Below are positions 16,226-25,977 of a stretch of DNA of 64,000 nt, in pieces. How positions within the stretch are numbered: the stretch's first letter is position 1; every line of letters begins with the position of its first letter. Both the position numbers and the translations under genes were made by a program. Source of the DNA: Acidobacteriota bacterium (GTDB taxonomy: Bacteria; Acidobacteriota; Thermoanaerobaculia; Multivoradales; Multivoraceae); NCBI GenBank assembly GCA_029263415.1, contig JAJCXN010000046.1, forward strand, positions 248,001 through 312,000, written 5' to 3'. A model generated the notes under the pieces. The model worked only from the letters and a program-made list of their open reading frames with translations, had not been told where the DNA came from and did no database searches.

Positions 16226-17095
16226 TCACTGCTGCAGGATGGCCCGGACCAGCGGCCAGGCGTTGTACACCGACAGCGCCACTGCAACCCCACTCAGCAG
16301 AACGCCAACCAGCGCATAGAAGAGATGCTCAATCCGTTCGGGCTTGAGCGGATCAAACCAGCGGGACAGCGCGTAACCGCCGAGGAAGCCGCCAGCGTGA
16401 GCCCAGTTGTCGACGCCGGGCATGACCAAACCGAAGACAAACAGAGGCAGGGCAAAGCTGATGATCTGTTTGGAGAACTGAGTACTGCCCGAGCGCCGAC
16501 CGTAGTAAACCAAGGCGCCGAGCCAACCAAATACGGCCGCGGAGGCGCCCAGAGTGTCGTGCGCGCCACCCAGCGGGCCGGGAAGAAACGGCGCGAACTG
16601 GCGGATGGCGCTGGTCATGGCGAAACCCGAAACCGAAGCGCCGAGGTAGATAAGCGCCGCTCGCCCAGGCCCGTACATGCTCGACACCGGCGTCGACAAC
16701 TGGTTCACCCAGTACATGTTGAAGCCGATGTGGATCAGGCTGCCGTGTAGCCACCCGGCCGAAAGCACCGTCCACCACCATCCGAGTTCGAAGATCGGAT
16801 AGGCGCCGCTGGCCCCTAGGACCCGAGCCGCAGCGCCGGTTGGCGCTAGAAAGCCGAGCCCACTAAAGCCGACCTGCCCGCGCGAAAGCAGCAGGCTCGC
16901 AAGGAACAAAATTACGCAGCCGGTGATGATGATGGCGCGAAAGCCAAGATCCTCGCCAAGGCCTCGAATCGCCGGCGCAAAGCCCCACAAGCTTGGGTTC
17001 CTGCGACCGCAGCTCCAGCAACGCTCCTCTTGCACTCCGACCAACTTCCCACACGAACTGCAGACCACCGAACCCGTTGTTTGCCTCTTAATCAT
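16226..17095 (-). CDS. rhomboid-family intramembrane serine protease with N-terminal zinc ribbon
   Basis: Polytopic membrane protease of the GlpG/rhomboid family, cutting substrates inside the membrane. The 289 residues start with a four-cysteine ribbon (CSSCG ... CWSCG, residues about 11-30), then 6-7 hydrophobic segments. The HGSLIHIGFNMYWV segment, the nucleophile Ser in GASAAVFGWLG (about residue 183) and His in NWAHAGGFLGGYALS (about 232) form the catalytic set. I choose ATG 17095 because the frame upstream to 17503 runs through the divergent regulatory region and tetR. It stops 18 bp before the argC promoter; no functional link to arginine is evident. Confidence 0.9.
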   Translation of the reverse strand: MIKRQTTGSVVCSSCGKLVGVQEERCWSCGRRNPSLWGFAPAIRGLGEDLGFRAIIITGCVILFLASLLLSRGQVGFSGLGFLAPTGAAARVLGASGAYPIFELGWWWTVLSAGWLHGSLIHIGFNMYWVNQLSTPVSSMYGPGRAALIYLGASVSGFAMTSAIRQFAPFLPGPLGGAHDTLGASAAVFGWLGALVYYGRRSGSTQFSKQIISFALPLFVFGLVMPGVDNWAHAGGFLGGYALSRWFDPLKPERIEHLFYALVGVLLSGVAVALSVYNAWPLVRAILQQ

Positions 17096-17201
17096 TGCCC
17101 GCCACTCTACACGGCTCGAAGCCCAAACGTGAGCTGGTCGGGCAACCCTTGGCACCCCAGAATTCGGATAGCCAGCTCTTCCCAAAGCCGCGGACCTGTG
17201 C

Positions 17202-17217
17202 TTGAATACACATTCAA
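17202..17217. promoter_or_regulatory. palindrome TTGAAT-ACAC-ATTCAA upstream of tetR
   Basis: Perfect 6-bp arms around a 4-bp centre. It overlaps the next palindrome, and both lie between the divergent rhomboid and tetR genes, as expected for a TetR operator. Confidence 0.5.
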
Positions 17218-17230
17218 TCGTTTGATTGAA
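17213..17230. promoter_or_regulatory. palindrome TTCAATC-GTTT-GATTGAA, predicted TetR operator
   Basis: Perfect 7-bp arms, 4-bp centre. A further half site GATTGAA stands at 17237-17243. The size and symmetry fit a TetR dimer; the nearest regulator is the tetR-family gene 107 bp downstream, so autoregulation of the efflux operon is the likely role. Confidence 0.6.
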
Positions 17231-17336
17231 ACTTCCGATTGAAGCGAGCGTATGTATTCCCCAAGATCGCTGCGACACCAGCAGCGACCGTCCGGGCTGA
17301 CGTTCGAATCTCATCCCTCCTAAGAGCACGCAGACC

Positions 17337-18086
17337 ATGAGCCGCAAACCAACCGCAGCAGACGCCGAACCGAACGTCGATGCCACCTCAACCAAGACCC
17401 AACTGTTGGACGCCGCCGAAGGCCTGTTCGAAGAGCGAGGCATCCGCGGCACTTCGTTGCGAGCCATCACCGAACGCGCCAACGCCAACATCGCCTCGGT
17501 CAACTACCACTTCGGCTCCAAGCGCGACCTGATTAGCGCTGTGCTTGCCCGGCGCGTTGATCCGCTCAACGCCGAGCGCCTTCGCCTGCTCGATGAACTC
17601 GAGGCAAGCAGTCACTTCGACCTAGAACAAGTCTTCGATGCGTTGATCGCGCCAGCGCTCAGACAGCCCGAACGGTACCCAGGACTGCGCCTCCTGGCAC
17701 GCATGCACTTTGAACCCGACCCGGCCATCTACGAACTCGTCCAGCAACCTTTCGTTGAGGTCCAACACCGCTTCTTGGCCGCACTACGAGCGGCCGCGCC
17801 AGACCTCAGCGAAGCGTCACTCAAATGGCGTTTGAGCTTCGCAATCGGCGCGATGGCGGCCACCATCGTCAATCTTGAGAAGCTGCGAGCCGGCTCCATT
17901 CCGCTTGAGAGCACAGGACAAACGAAGAGCGACCTGGAGATCTCGATCGAACCCGGCGCCGTGACCCAGCAACTTACCCGCTTCGTTACCGGAGGCATGG
18001 TTGCTGACGAAGTGGGCATGCTCGACCCCAAGCGCAAGACGTCCCACTCCCAAAAGGGCACTAGTCCCTCAGGAGCGAAGCGATGA
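17337..18086 (+). CDS. TetR/AcrR-family transcriptional regulator of the efflux operon
   Basis: DNA-binding repressor. Residues about 18-65 form the TetR helix-turn-helix: TKTQLLDAAEGLFEERG, then GTSLRAITERANANIASVNYHFGSKRDLI. The C-terminal ligand domain resembles the CerR-type group (LRLLARMHFEPDPAI). A basic, polar tail of about 25 residues follows. ATG 17337; the stop overlaps the outer-membrane efflux gene as ATGA, so the regulator heads the operon it presumably controls through the palindromes at 17202-17243. The inducer is unknown. Confidence 0.92.
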   Translation: MSRKPTAADAEPNVDATSTKTQLLDAAEGLFEERGIRGTSLRAITERANANIASVNYHFGSKRDLISAVLARRVDPLNAERLRLLDELEASSHFDLEQVFDALIAPALRQPERYPGLRLLARMHFEPDPAIYELVQQPFVEVQHRFLAALRAAAPDLSEASLKWRLSFAIGAMAATIVNLEKLRAGSIPLESTGQTKSDLEISIEPGAVTQQLTRFVTGGMVADEVGMLDPKRKTSHSQKGTSPSGAKR

Positions 18087-19603
18087 TTCCTCTCTCATCC
18101 TCACACCGGAAAACGCCGGCACGGGTCCAACCCGTTGTGACTGCCGGCCTGGCCCTACTGCTCGCAACCGGCTGCGCCACGGTTCCCACAACTCCGCGCC
18201 CGACCGAGACCATCGCAGTTCCCGAACGATTTGGCTCTCAAGACCAGAACCACCAGCCTGCGAGTGCAGCGATTCCTCATGACAGCTGGTGGCAAGACTT
18301 CAACGATCCCACACTCACAAGTTTGATCGAGCGTGGTCTCGAGAACAATCTCGACCTCCGTATTGCAGCTTCGCGAGTGGCCTCAGCTGAAGCTCAAGCC
18401 CGCATCGCTGGCGCCGGCCTCAAGCCGCAGGTCACCGCCTCGCTGCCGTCGCGTCGCAGCAAACAGAACTTCATTGGCTTCCCGATCCCAGGATCAGCGG
18501 GACAAGTTCTGTCCAGCACCTCCACCACCCACAGCTTGTCCTTAAGCGCGAGCTGGGAACCTGACCTGTGGGGGCGACTCCGGGCTGGAAGGAACGCAGC
18601 TGCACTCGATCTAACTGCCACTGCCTACGATCTTGCAGGAGCACACACTTCTCTCTCAGCTCAGCTCGCCAAGCTCTATTTCAACCATCGCGAGGCAGCT
18701 CACCAAGTCGCGCTCGACAGCCAAACATTGTCGAGCCGGAAAGAGACCGTTGAACGCATCGACCTTCGCTACGAACGTGGCCTCGCTTCTCCACTCGAGG
18801 TGCGCCTAGCACTCGCGCAAGTCGCCGCCATCGAAGCATCCTTAGCTGCCAACCAACAGCGCGCGGAATCCCTGGTGCGCCAACTCGAAGTCCTGCTCGG
18901 CGAGTACCCGAGCGGCGCACTGTTCGAAGCGACCGCGCATGCGCCGAATCAAGCCGATCAAGCTGCGCTGAGCCGCAAGATTCCTGCGGGCTTGCCTTCT
19001 GAACTGTTGCAACGCCGCCCTGACCTGCGCGCAGCCGAGCAACGAGCCTTGGCCGCAGCCCAACGGGTTGGCCAGGCGAGAGCAGCCCTGTATCCGTCGT
19101 TCTCGATCACCGGCTCCGCGGGCAGCTCGAGCAACGATCTGCAGGATCTCCTCGATAGCAACTTCTCGGTTTGGAGTCTCGCCAGCAACCTGCTGCAACC
19201 CCTGTTTCAAGGTGGACGGTTGCGGGCAGCCGTGGACGCCAACACCGCCGCACACGAGCAGGCTCTGTTGCAGTGGATCCAACTCTCGCTGCGAGCTTTC
19301 TCCGAGGTGGAGACTCAGCTGATTGCGGAACAACGCACCCAAGAACGCCTCGACGCACTAGCGCGCAATCTCCTGGAGACTAAGGAGGCAGAACGACTAG
19401 CGACCGATCGCTACCTCGCCGGACTCTCCACCTATCTCGACCTACTCGAGAGCCAGCGCCAAGCCTTCAGTGCCGAAGCCCAGTGGCTCTCGGCAAGGCG
19501 TCTACGACTTGAAGCTCGTATCGACCTGATCCTCGCGCTCGGCGGTGGCTTTTCCGACCTCGAGTCGCAAACCGCGGGCTCGGCCTCGACGGACACCGAC
19601 TAA
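18083..19603 (+). CDS. outer-membrane efflux lipoprotein, NodT/OprM type (TolC-like)
   Basis: Outer-membrane channel of a tripartite pump. The N-terminus is a lipoprotein signal with LLLATGCATVP (Cys about residue 31). SWWQDFNDPTLTSLIERGL opens the first OEP repeat. Long alternating helices follow in two repeats, with YLAGLSTYLDLLESQRQAF near the end, the usual NodT signature. The 506-residue length is normal. It sits between tetR (ATGA overlap) and the adaptor gene 45 bp downstream. Works with the two following gene products as an RND exporter. Confidence 0.94.
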   Translation: MIPLSSSHRKTPARVQPVVTAGLALLLATGCATVPTTPRPTETIAVPERFGSQDQNHQPASAAIPHDSWWQDFNDPTLTSLIERGLENNLDLRIAASRVASAEAQARIAGAGLKPQVTASLPSRRSKQNFIGFPIPGSAGQVLSSTSTTHSLSLSASWEPDLWGRLRAGRNAAALDLTATAYDLAGAHTSLSAQLAKLYFNHREAAHQVALDSQTLSSRKETVERIDLRYERGLASPLEVRLALAQVAAIEASLAANQQRAESLVRQLEVLLGEYPSGALFEATAHAPNQADQAALSRKIPAGLPSELLQRRPDLRAAEQRALAAAQRVGQARAALYPSFSITGSAGSSSNDLQDLLDSNFSVWSLASNLLQPLFQGGRLRAAVDANTAAHEQALLQWIQLSLRAFSEVETQLIAEQRTQERLDALARNLLETKEAERLATDRYLAGLSTYLDLLESQRQAFSAEAQWLSARRLRLEARIDLILALGGGFSDLESQTAGSASTDTD

Positions 19604-19648
19604 CTCCCCTCGCATTCAACGCACTCATCCCGATTAGAGAGCACCTTC

Positions 19649-20947
19649 ATGGCAGATCGCAAGAAAATTCTCGTTCCCCTCGTGGTGCTGACACTCGGCA
19701 TCCTGGGCGCATTTGGCCTAGTCGCCAGCCGTCCCGAAGTGCAGAAGGCAGCCAAGGAGATCCTCCCGCCCAACGTACGGGTGCTTGAGGTTCAGCCCCA
19801 AGACATCCCGGTCACCGTGCGTTCTCAGGGCACGGTTGTTCCTCGCACTCAAGTGAGCCTGGTGTCCGAAGTCTCCGGACGGATCGAACGCGTGGCGCCG
19901 GTGTTCGAGGCCGGCGGTTTCGTTCGCCACGGCCAACACTTGGTCTGGCTCGATCAACGCGACTACCAGGTCAACCTAGCCACCCAACAAGCGTCACTCG
20001 CGCAAGCTCAAGTTCTGCTGGAGCGAGAGCGTGCCGAAGCTGACCTGGCCCGGCGCGAGTGGGATTCGCTCGGACGCGGCGGGACCCCTAGCCCCCTAGT
20101 CTTGCGCACGCCTCAAATGCAAGAGGCGCAAGCGCGCGTCGATGCAGCCGAGGCCGCGGTGCAACGCGCCGAACTCGACTTGGAGCGCACCATCATCCGC
20201 GCACCGTTCACTGGTCGCATTCGCTCCAAGGAGGTCGACCGCGGCGGTTTCGTCAATCGAGGAACGCCGATCGCCACCATCTACTCGGTAGACCTAGCCG
20301 AGATTCGGCTGCCCATCGCAGACTCAGAACTCGCTTTCCTCGACGGGATTGAGGGCCGCCCAAGAAGCCAAGGCCCGACGGTCGAGCTGCGGGCCGAGTA
20401 CGCCGGCGAACACCGCATGTGGCAAGGCACGATCGTCCGTTCCGAAGGAGAGATCGATCAGGAAACCCGCATGGTCACCCTGATCGCAGCGGTCAACGAT
20501 CCATATGGGTTGAATCAGCCTGTGGCAGCACCGCTCGGCGTCGGTCTCTTTGTCAACGCCGAGATCGAAGGCAAGCCGATCACCAACGCCTATCGCTTAC
20601 CCCGACGAGCACTTCGCCGAGACGGCCAACTGCTAGTGACCGAAGATGGCCGACTGCACATGCGAGAGGTACGAGTGGTGCGTTCCGGCGAAGACTGGGT
20701 GATCGTCGATCGCGGCCTTGAACCCGGCGACCAAGTCGTTGTCTCCAAACTCGACGTCGCGACTGAAGGCATGCTGGTCAATCCGCTGCCGGCCGACGAA
20801 GAGAGTCTGCGTTTCAAGAGTGATGAACGCTTTGGGGCCGATGCGCTCGCTCTCGAAACCGGCCAGGCCATCGGCGAGACCGACGGAATCGCACCAGCGA
20901 CAGAAGACGAGCTTCCGCTCGCAAGCGCCACGGATGTGGACCAATGA
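19649..20947 (+). CDS. RND efflux periplasmic adaptor (membrane fusion protein)
   Basis: Bridges the inner-membrane RND pump and the outer-membrane channel. Residues 7-27 are a membrane anchor or uncleaved signal. The lipoyl half-motifs are RSQGTVVPRTQVSLVSEVSG and APFTGRIRSKEVDRGGFVNR, separated by a predicted coiled-coil hairpin (about 95-185), then a beta-barrel and membrane-proximal domain (RLPRRALRRDGQLLVT). The C-terminus has about 50 acidic, polar residues beyond the usual end. Its stop overlaps the permease start as ATGA, implying fixed stoichiometry. Confidence 0.95.
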   Translation: MADRKKILVPLVVLTLGILGAFGLVASRPEVQKAAKEILPPNVRVLEVQPQDIPVTVRSQGTVVPRTQVSLVSEVSGRIERVAPVFEAGGFVRHGQHLVWLDQRDYQVNLATQQASLAQAQVLLERERAEADLARREWDSLGRGGTPSPLVLRTPQMQEAQARVDAAEAAVQRAELDLERTIIRAPFTGRIRSKEVDRGGFVNRGTPIATIYSVDLAEIRLPIADSELAFLDGIEGRPRSQGPTVELRAEYAGEHRMWQGTIVRSEGEIDQETRMVTLIAAVNDPYGLNQPVAAPLGVGLFVNAEIEGKPITNAYRLPRRALRRDGQLLVTEDGRLHMREVRVVRSGEDWVIVDRGLEPGDQVVVSKLDVATEGMLVNPLPADEESLRFKSDERFGADALALETGQAIGETDGIAPATEDELPLASATDVDQ

Positions 20948-23900
20948 AGACCTTGATCAACTGGTTTGCCCGCAACACCGTCGCGGCCAACCTGCTGATG
21001 GTGTTCATCCTGGTCGCCGGATACACCAGCATCGACCGACTAGTCCTAGAGTTCTTCCCGGACATCCGGCCTAACGCCGTGACCGTTGGTGTGCCCTATC
21101 TGGGAGCTGCACCTGAAGAGGTGGAAGAAGCCGTCTGTAGGCGCATCGAAGAGGCGTTGCAAGACCTCGAAGGTGTCAAGAAACTGACCTCCATCGCTGC
21201 TGAGGGTTTCGGCACCGTGGTGGTCGAACTCGACAACGATACCGACGCACGCGTGGCACTCGATCAGGTCAAAGCACGCGTCGACGCGATCGCCACCTTC
21301 CCGGCGGAAACCGAGAAACCATTGGTCCAAGAGATCACGGTGAGCTGGCAGGTACTCACGGTCGCGGTCTATGGCGATGTTGATGAGCACACCCTGCGAC
21401 GCGTCTCCGAAGAGGTCCGGGACGATCTCACCGAGTTGCCAGACGTTACTCAGGTGAAGCTAGGTGCCATTCGTCCCTACGAGATCTCGATCGAAGTCTC
21501 CGAGAACGATTTACGCCGCTTTGGCCTGACGTTTGATGAAGTGGTGCAGGCCGTACGAGCGGGCTCGCTTGACCTCCCGGGTGGCTCGGTGCGCACGGTC
21601 GACGGCGAGGTACTCTTGCGTACCACGGGCCAGGCTTACCTCGACCGCGACTTCGAGCGGCTGCCGGTGCGCACTCGGCCGGACGGTACCCGATTGCTGG
21701 TGGGCGACGTCGCTACGGTCAAAGACGGTTTCGCGGATAGCGACCTCTTTTCCCGATTCAACGGCAAACCGACAACCCTGATCACCGTGCAACGGGTTGG
21801 CAAGCAGAACGCGCTTGAGATCGCCGACCAGGTCAAGGCCTACATCAATGAGCGTGCACCTAGCTTGCCTGAGGGAATCACGGTCACCACTTGGCAAGAC
21901 GAGACCCTCCTGCTGCGGGATCGACTGCGGCTCCTGATCGACAACGGCTGGCTTGGTCTGGTCCTGGTGTTCGTGGTGCTCGCGACTTTCGTTCGACTGC
22001 GCCTGGCGTGCTGGGTCAGCGTCGGCATCGCGGTCTCCTTTATGGGTGCCTTGGCGTTGCTGCCCGCGTTCGATGTCTCGATCAACATGATTTCGCTGTT
22101 TGCGTTCGTCATGGTGCTGGGCATCGTGGTGGATGACGCGATCGTGGTCGGCGAGAACATCTATCGTCACCACGAAATGGGCAAAGAGGGCCTGGACGCA
22201 GCCATCGGCGGCGCACAAGAGGTCGCGATCCCGGTCACCTTCTCGATTCTCACCACCATTGCAGCGTTCTTGCCACTGCTGATGGTCGACGCTTCAATCG
22301 GCCAGGTCATGCGGGTAGTCCCGCTGGTCGCGATCTCCTGCCTGCTGTTCTCACTGGTGGAGTCGATGTTCATTCTGCCCAGCCACCTGTCACACCTCAA
22401 GCACCGCACATCGGAGGCGTCCAGCAACCGCTTGATTGGCGGCTGGAGACGCTTCCAAGATGGAGTCTCCGCGCGTTTGCGGCGCTTTGTTGAGCGCGTG
22501 TATCAACCGGTCTTGGTGCGCTGCTTGGAGTGGCGCTACTTGACGCTCGCAGCGGCATTCAGCTTGCTGATCATGACCTTCGCAGCGGTCGGCAGCGGTT
22601 GGGTCAGCTTCACCTTCTTCCCGCCGCTCGAAGCAGACAACGCGGTGGTGCAACTTGCAATGCCCCAAGGTACGCCTGCGAGCCAGACCAGCGTAGTGAT
22701 CGAGCGGCTTGAACGGGCGGCGCGCCAGCTTGAGCTAGAACTCGAAGACGAAGGCCATGAGGGGGTCTTCCAACACCTGCTCGCAACCGTTGGTGAGCAG
22801 CCGTTCTCCGAACGCCAGTCTCGGTCCGCTGGCGGTGACGCTAACCTTTCTGGTGCCACGCGCGCTCATGTTGGTGAGATCAACATCGAACTGATGCCGT
22901 CTGAGAATCGAACGATCCGAGCGGGAGAGATCGTCAATCGCTGGCGCCAGATAGTGGGCCCCATCCCTGACGCTTCAGAACTCGTCTTCCAATCTGAGTT
23001 GATCAGTTTCGGCGACCCGATCAATGTGCAATTGCAATCGAGAGACCTCGACCAACTTGAGGCCGCATCGAGCAGGGTTCGTGAGTTGCTTGAGGACTAC
23101 CCCGGTGTCTTCGACATCCGCGACAGCCTGCAGTCCGGCAAGCAGGAGATCAAGTTGCAAATGGACGAGCGCGGTGAAGCGCTTGGTCTTGATCTCGCGA
23201 CCCTAGGTCGCCAAGTGCGCAACGCTTTTTATGGCGCCGAAGCCCAACGCATCCAGCGTGGTCGCGACGAGGTGCGAGTGATGGTGCGTTATCCCGAAGC
23301 CGAACGTCGTTCGCTCGAGTCGTTGGAGCAGATGCGCATTCGCACACCACGGGGCGCCGAGGTGCCGTTCGCTACCGCAGCCAAAGCTGAGATGGGCCAG
23401 GGCTACGACACCATCGAGCGTGTCGATCGCCAACGCACAGCCACGGTCACCGCGGACTTAGACAGCACCGCCGCCGGCGCAACCGCTACCCAGATCGCCG
23501 CCGACCTAAACAATGTGTTGCCCGAAGTTCTTGCCGCATATCCCCGCGTCTCCTTCTCCTTAGAAGGGGAACAGAACGAGCAACGCGAGGCACTGGGAGG
23601 CCTCGCTCAAGGCTTCTTGCTCTCGGTGATTCTGATCTACGCGCTGCTCGCGATTCCCTTCCGCTCTTACCTGCAGCCGGCAATCGTCATGAGCGCGATC
23701 CCATTCGGCATGATCGGCGCGATCTGGGGCCACGCTGCTCTTGGCATGGATCTCACGGTGATGTCGGGCTTCGGCGTGGTTGCCCTGACCGGTGTGGTGG
23801 TCAACGACAGTTTGGTCATGGTCGATTTCATCAACCGCAGAGTGCGATCTGGACTGCCGGTCGAACAGGCCTTGGCCGATGCGGGCGCGGCCCGATTCAG

Positions 23901-24162
23901 GCCGATCTTGATGACCTCGCTCACCACCTTTGCCGGGCTGACACCGCTGCTCTTAGAGAAGAGCATTCAAGCGCAGTTCCTGGTGCCGATGGCGGTCTCG
24001 CTTGCTTTCGGCGTGCTGTTTGCCACCGCTATCACCTTGATCCTGGTGCCGGTTCTCTTCCGCTCATTGGAAGATCTCCGCAGCGCGGCCAAGAACTGGT
24101 CCAACCCCCAAGAGGGGTCGGACGAGGAGTCAGTCAACATCCCCGCGTGGGATGTGAGCTAA
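20944..24162 (+). CDS. RND-family efflux permease (AcrB/MMPL-like, HAE type)
   Basis: Inner-membrane proton-driven exporter of 1072 residues with the standard duplicated layout: TM1 (NTVAANLLMVFILVAGY), a large periplasmic loop, TM2-6, TM7, a second loop, TM8-12. The TM4 proton-relay motif is MVLGIVVDDAIVVGENIYRH, and TM10 has GVVVNDSLVMVDFINRR. The closest types are the export families with an N-terminus such as WFARNTVAANLLM, often of uncertain substrate. It ends the tetR operon. Substrate class (drug, solvent, lipid) cannot be read from the sequence. Confidence 0.95.
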   Translation: MKTLINWFARNTVAANLLMVFILVAGYTSIDRLVLEFFPDIRPNAVTVGVPYLGAAPEEVEEAVCRRIEEALQDLEGVKKLTSIAAEGFGTVVVELDNDTDARVALDQVKARVDAIATFPAETEKPLVQEITVSWQVLTVAVYGDVDEHTLRRVSEEVRDDLTELPDVTQVKLGAIRPYEISIEVSENDLRRFGLTFDEVVQAVRAGSLDLPGGSVRTVDGEVLLRTTGQAYLDRDFERLPVRTRPDGTRLLVGDVATVKDGFADSDLFSRFNGKPTTLITVQRVGKQNALEIADQVKAYINERAPSLPEGITVTTWQDETLLLRDRLRLLIDNGWLGLVLVFVVLATFVRLRLACWVSVGIAVSFMGALALLPAFDVSINMISLFAFVMVLGIVVDDAIVVGENIYRHHEMGKEGLDAAIGGAQEVAIPVTFSILTTIAAFLPLLMVDASIGQVMRVVPLVAISCLLFSLVESMFILPSHLSHLKHRTSEASSNRLIGGWRRFQDGVSARLRRFVERVYQPVLVRCLEWRYLTLAAAFSLLIMTFAAVGSGWVSFTFFPPLEADNAVVQLAMPQGTPASQTSVVIERLERAARQLELELEDEGHEGVFQHLLATVGEQPFSERQSRSAGGDANLSGATRAHVGEINIELMPSENRTIRAGEIVNRWRQIVGPIPDASELVFQSELISFGDPINVQLQSRDLDQLEAASSRVRELLEDYPGVFDIRDSLQSGKQEIKLQMDERGEALGLDLATLGRQVRNAFYGAEAQRIQRGRDEVRVMVRYPEAERRSLESLEQMRIRTPRGAEVPFATAAKAEMGQGYDTIERVDRQRTATVTADLDSTAAGATATQIAADLNNVLPEVLAAYPRVSFSLEGEQNEQREALGGLAQGFLLSVILIYALLAIPFRSYLQPAIVMSAIPFGMIGAIWGHAALGMDLTVMSGFGVVALTGVVVNDSLVMVDFINRRVRSGLPVEQALADAGAARFRPILMTSLTTFAGLTPLLLEKSIQAQFLVPMAVSLAFGVLFATAITLILVPVLFRSLEDLRSAAKNWSNPQEGSDEESVNIPAWDVS

Positions 24163-24192
24163 GCAACAGTCCGAAGCAGGCCGCTCAGCGGC

Positions 24193-24465
24193 TCACTCGG
24201 CGGCGGGTACCAACCGCTGCGAGACCTGCTCCACTTCGTGCTCGGCACGACGGATCTTGCCTCGGCACACCTCAAGCAGGGTGGCCGCACGACTGAGCGA
24301 CAAGGCCAAGGTGTCGATGTCGACTTCGTCGCCTTCGATCTTGGCGAGAATCTCCTCGATCTCTCCGAGCGCGCCGCTGAACGAAAGACCGTCTTTCTCG
24401 ACAAGGGCGGCATCGTCGACACCATCGGTTTCTGAGCTGATTAAGGGGTCTTGCGTGGCGGACAT
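24193..24465 (-). CDS. xseB: exodeoxyribonuclease VII small subunit
   Basis: Small helical subunit of exonuclease VII, which degrades single-stranded DNA in repair. The core LSFSGALGEIEEILAKIEG and the following helix with LALSLSRAATLLEVCRGKI are typical; 90 residues is normal. It is the last gene behind xseA in the same direction, with a 104-bp gap that contains no gene I can support and no terminator. No clear Shine-Dalgarno precedes the ATG 24465. Confidence 0.92.
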   Translation of the reverse strand: MSATQDPLISSETDGVDDAALVEKDGLSFSGALGEIEEILAKIEGDEVDIDTLALSLSRAATLLEVCRGKIRRAEHEVEQVSQRLVPAAE

Positions 24466-24569
24466 CTAGGAGGGTCCTCGAGGGGATGAAGGTACGAGCG
24501 TGAGTGGAGGTTTGTCGAGTGAGCGCGCACAGCGAATGCTAGCGCAAGGCAAGAGAGGTCATTGGGGCG

Positions 24570-25967
24570 TCAAGCGTCGGGGGCGTCGCTGGGTGAGACT
24601 GCGCTGGTGATGGTACCGGTGCCAAGCTGCGTCTCCAGCATGTCGCCCAAGCCGACCTCCGCACTGCTACGGACCACTTCACCATTCTGCCTACGGGTGA
24701 TGCTAAATCCTCGCTTGAGCGTGCGCTCCAACGACAACTGATCAACCAATCGCTGCTGTTCTTGCAACGAATGCTGGGCTTCTTTGAGTACGCGGCGTGA
24801 TCGCCGCAACAGGCTACGACCTGCGGCCTCGGTCGACACTCGAGCACGTGCAAGCGAGGGGGCTGCGGAACGCGCCAAGCGCTGTTCAAGAACGCGAAGG
24901 CCGCGCGCTCCATCTCGGGTCATCGAGCGCGACAGTAGCCGCAGTCGTTCGGCGAGACCTTCGAGTTCCGCTCGCTGTCGAGCCAACAGTGCACCTGCTG
25001 AACGCAGACGCAGTTCTGCAGAGCCAAACGACCGGACCGCTCGATTGAGCGTCCGTTCAGACGCTGCTAGCAACCCACTCGTCAGGGAATCCAACTTCCT
25101 CTCGGCCTCCGTGACCGTCTGGACCAAGAACTCCGCCACCGCGGTCGGCGTCTTGAAGGCTTGGTGAGCCACCAGATCAGCCAACGACTCGTCGATCTCG
25201 TGCCCCAACCCCGTCAGCACCGGCAATGGGCTCGCCGCCACGGCCTCGGCCACCGCCAGGCTGTCGAACACCGCAAGGTCGGTCTTCGAACCGCCCCCTC
25301 GGATCAACACGATCAGACTGCTGGCCAGATCGACTTGGTCTGTTGCCAACAGCCGCGCCGCTTGCTCGAGTCCATTCACGATGTCCCGTTCCGCCTGCGG
25401 CCCCTGAACGGTGACGTCGATGGCGTGCACCTCGAACGAATAGCGGCTCGCATCGATGGTCGCCAGGAAGTCGTGTGCCGCAGCACTTGCTGCCGAAGTC
25501 AAGAGTACGATGCGCAGCGGCAAGTCGGGCAAGGCTAAGGAGGCATTGAGATCCAACAGGCCCTTGTCTGCGAGCGAGCGCAAGGTCTCCTGACGGCGTT
25601 GAGCGAGATCGCCGAGACTGAACAGCGGGTCAACATCCCTCGCAATCAGTTGTAGCCGGCCGCCCGCGGGATAGAAATCGACCGCTCCAAAACAGCGGAT
25701 GGTCTGGCCCTCGGCGAGCTCGATACCTGAGCGCTTGAGGTTGCGCTGCACGCGTTGGTGATCCATGCGAAACAGAACCGCCTGCATGGCGCCCTTGACG
25801 CTGTCGCCGCGACCCTTCTCGACCAACTCAAAGTACAGATGTCCGGCGCGCGAAGTCGTCGGTCGACGCACCTCGCCGGCAACCCAAACCCCGGACAAGG
25901 TCTCGGAGAGAATCAGCTGAAGTTCTTCTCCGAGCTGCGAGACCGTGTAGGTATCTGGTGGAAGCAA
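24570..25967 (-). CDS. xseA: exodeoxyribonuclease VII large subunit
   Basis: Catalytic subunit of exonuclease VII. The N-terminal OB-fold shows TYTVSQLGEELQLIL and VWVAGEV; the nuclease core has RIVLLTSAASAAAHDFL (most members have GVITS..GAA..D), LIVLIRGGGSKTDLAVFDS, PVLTGLGHEIDESLADLVA and FKTPTAVAEFLV. A long coiled-coil C-terminal part follows, ending in the typical RGFSITR. Start is TTG 25967, 10 bp after the upstream stop, with a weak GAGAG. 465 residues, normal. Confidence 0.95.
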   Translation of the reverse strand: MLPPDTYTVSQLGEELQLILSETLSGVWVAGEVRRPTTSRAGHLYFELVEKGRGDSVKGAMQAVLFRMDHQRVQRNLKRSGIELAEGQTIRCFGAVDFYPAGGRLQLIARDVDPLFSLGDLAQRRQETLRSLADKGLLDLNASLALPDLPLRIVLLTSAASAAAHDFLATIDASRYSFEVHAIDVTVQGPQAERDIVNGLEQAARLLATDQVDLASSLIVLIRGGGSKTDLAVFDSLAVAEAVAASPLPVLTGLGHEIDESLADLVAHQAFKTPTAVAEFLVQTVTEAERKLDSLTSGLLAASERTLNRAVRSFGSAELRLRSAGALLARQRAELEGLAERLRLLSRSMTRDGARGLRVLEQRLARSAAPSLARARVSTEAAGRSLLRRSRRVLKEAQHSLQEQQRLVDQLSLERTLKRGFSITRRQNGEVVRSSAEVGLGDMLETQLGTGTITSAVSPSDAPDA

Positions 25968-25977
25968 CTCTCAGCTA

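Noticed and set aside
24163-24192. Terminator between the RND permease and xseB (GCCGC-TCA-GCGGC)
   Set aside because: Stem of five pairs with a three-base loop and no T-run on either strand.
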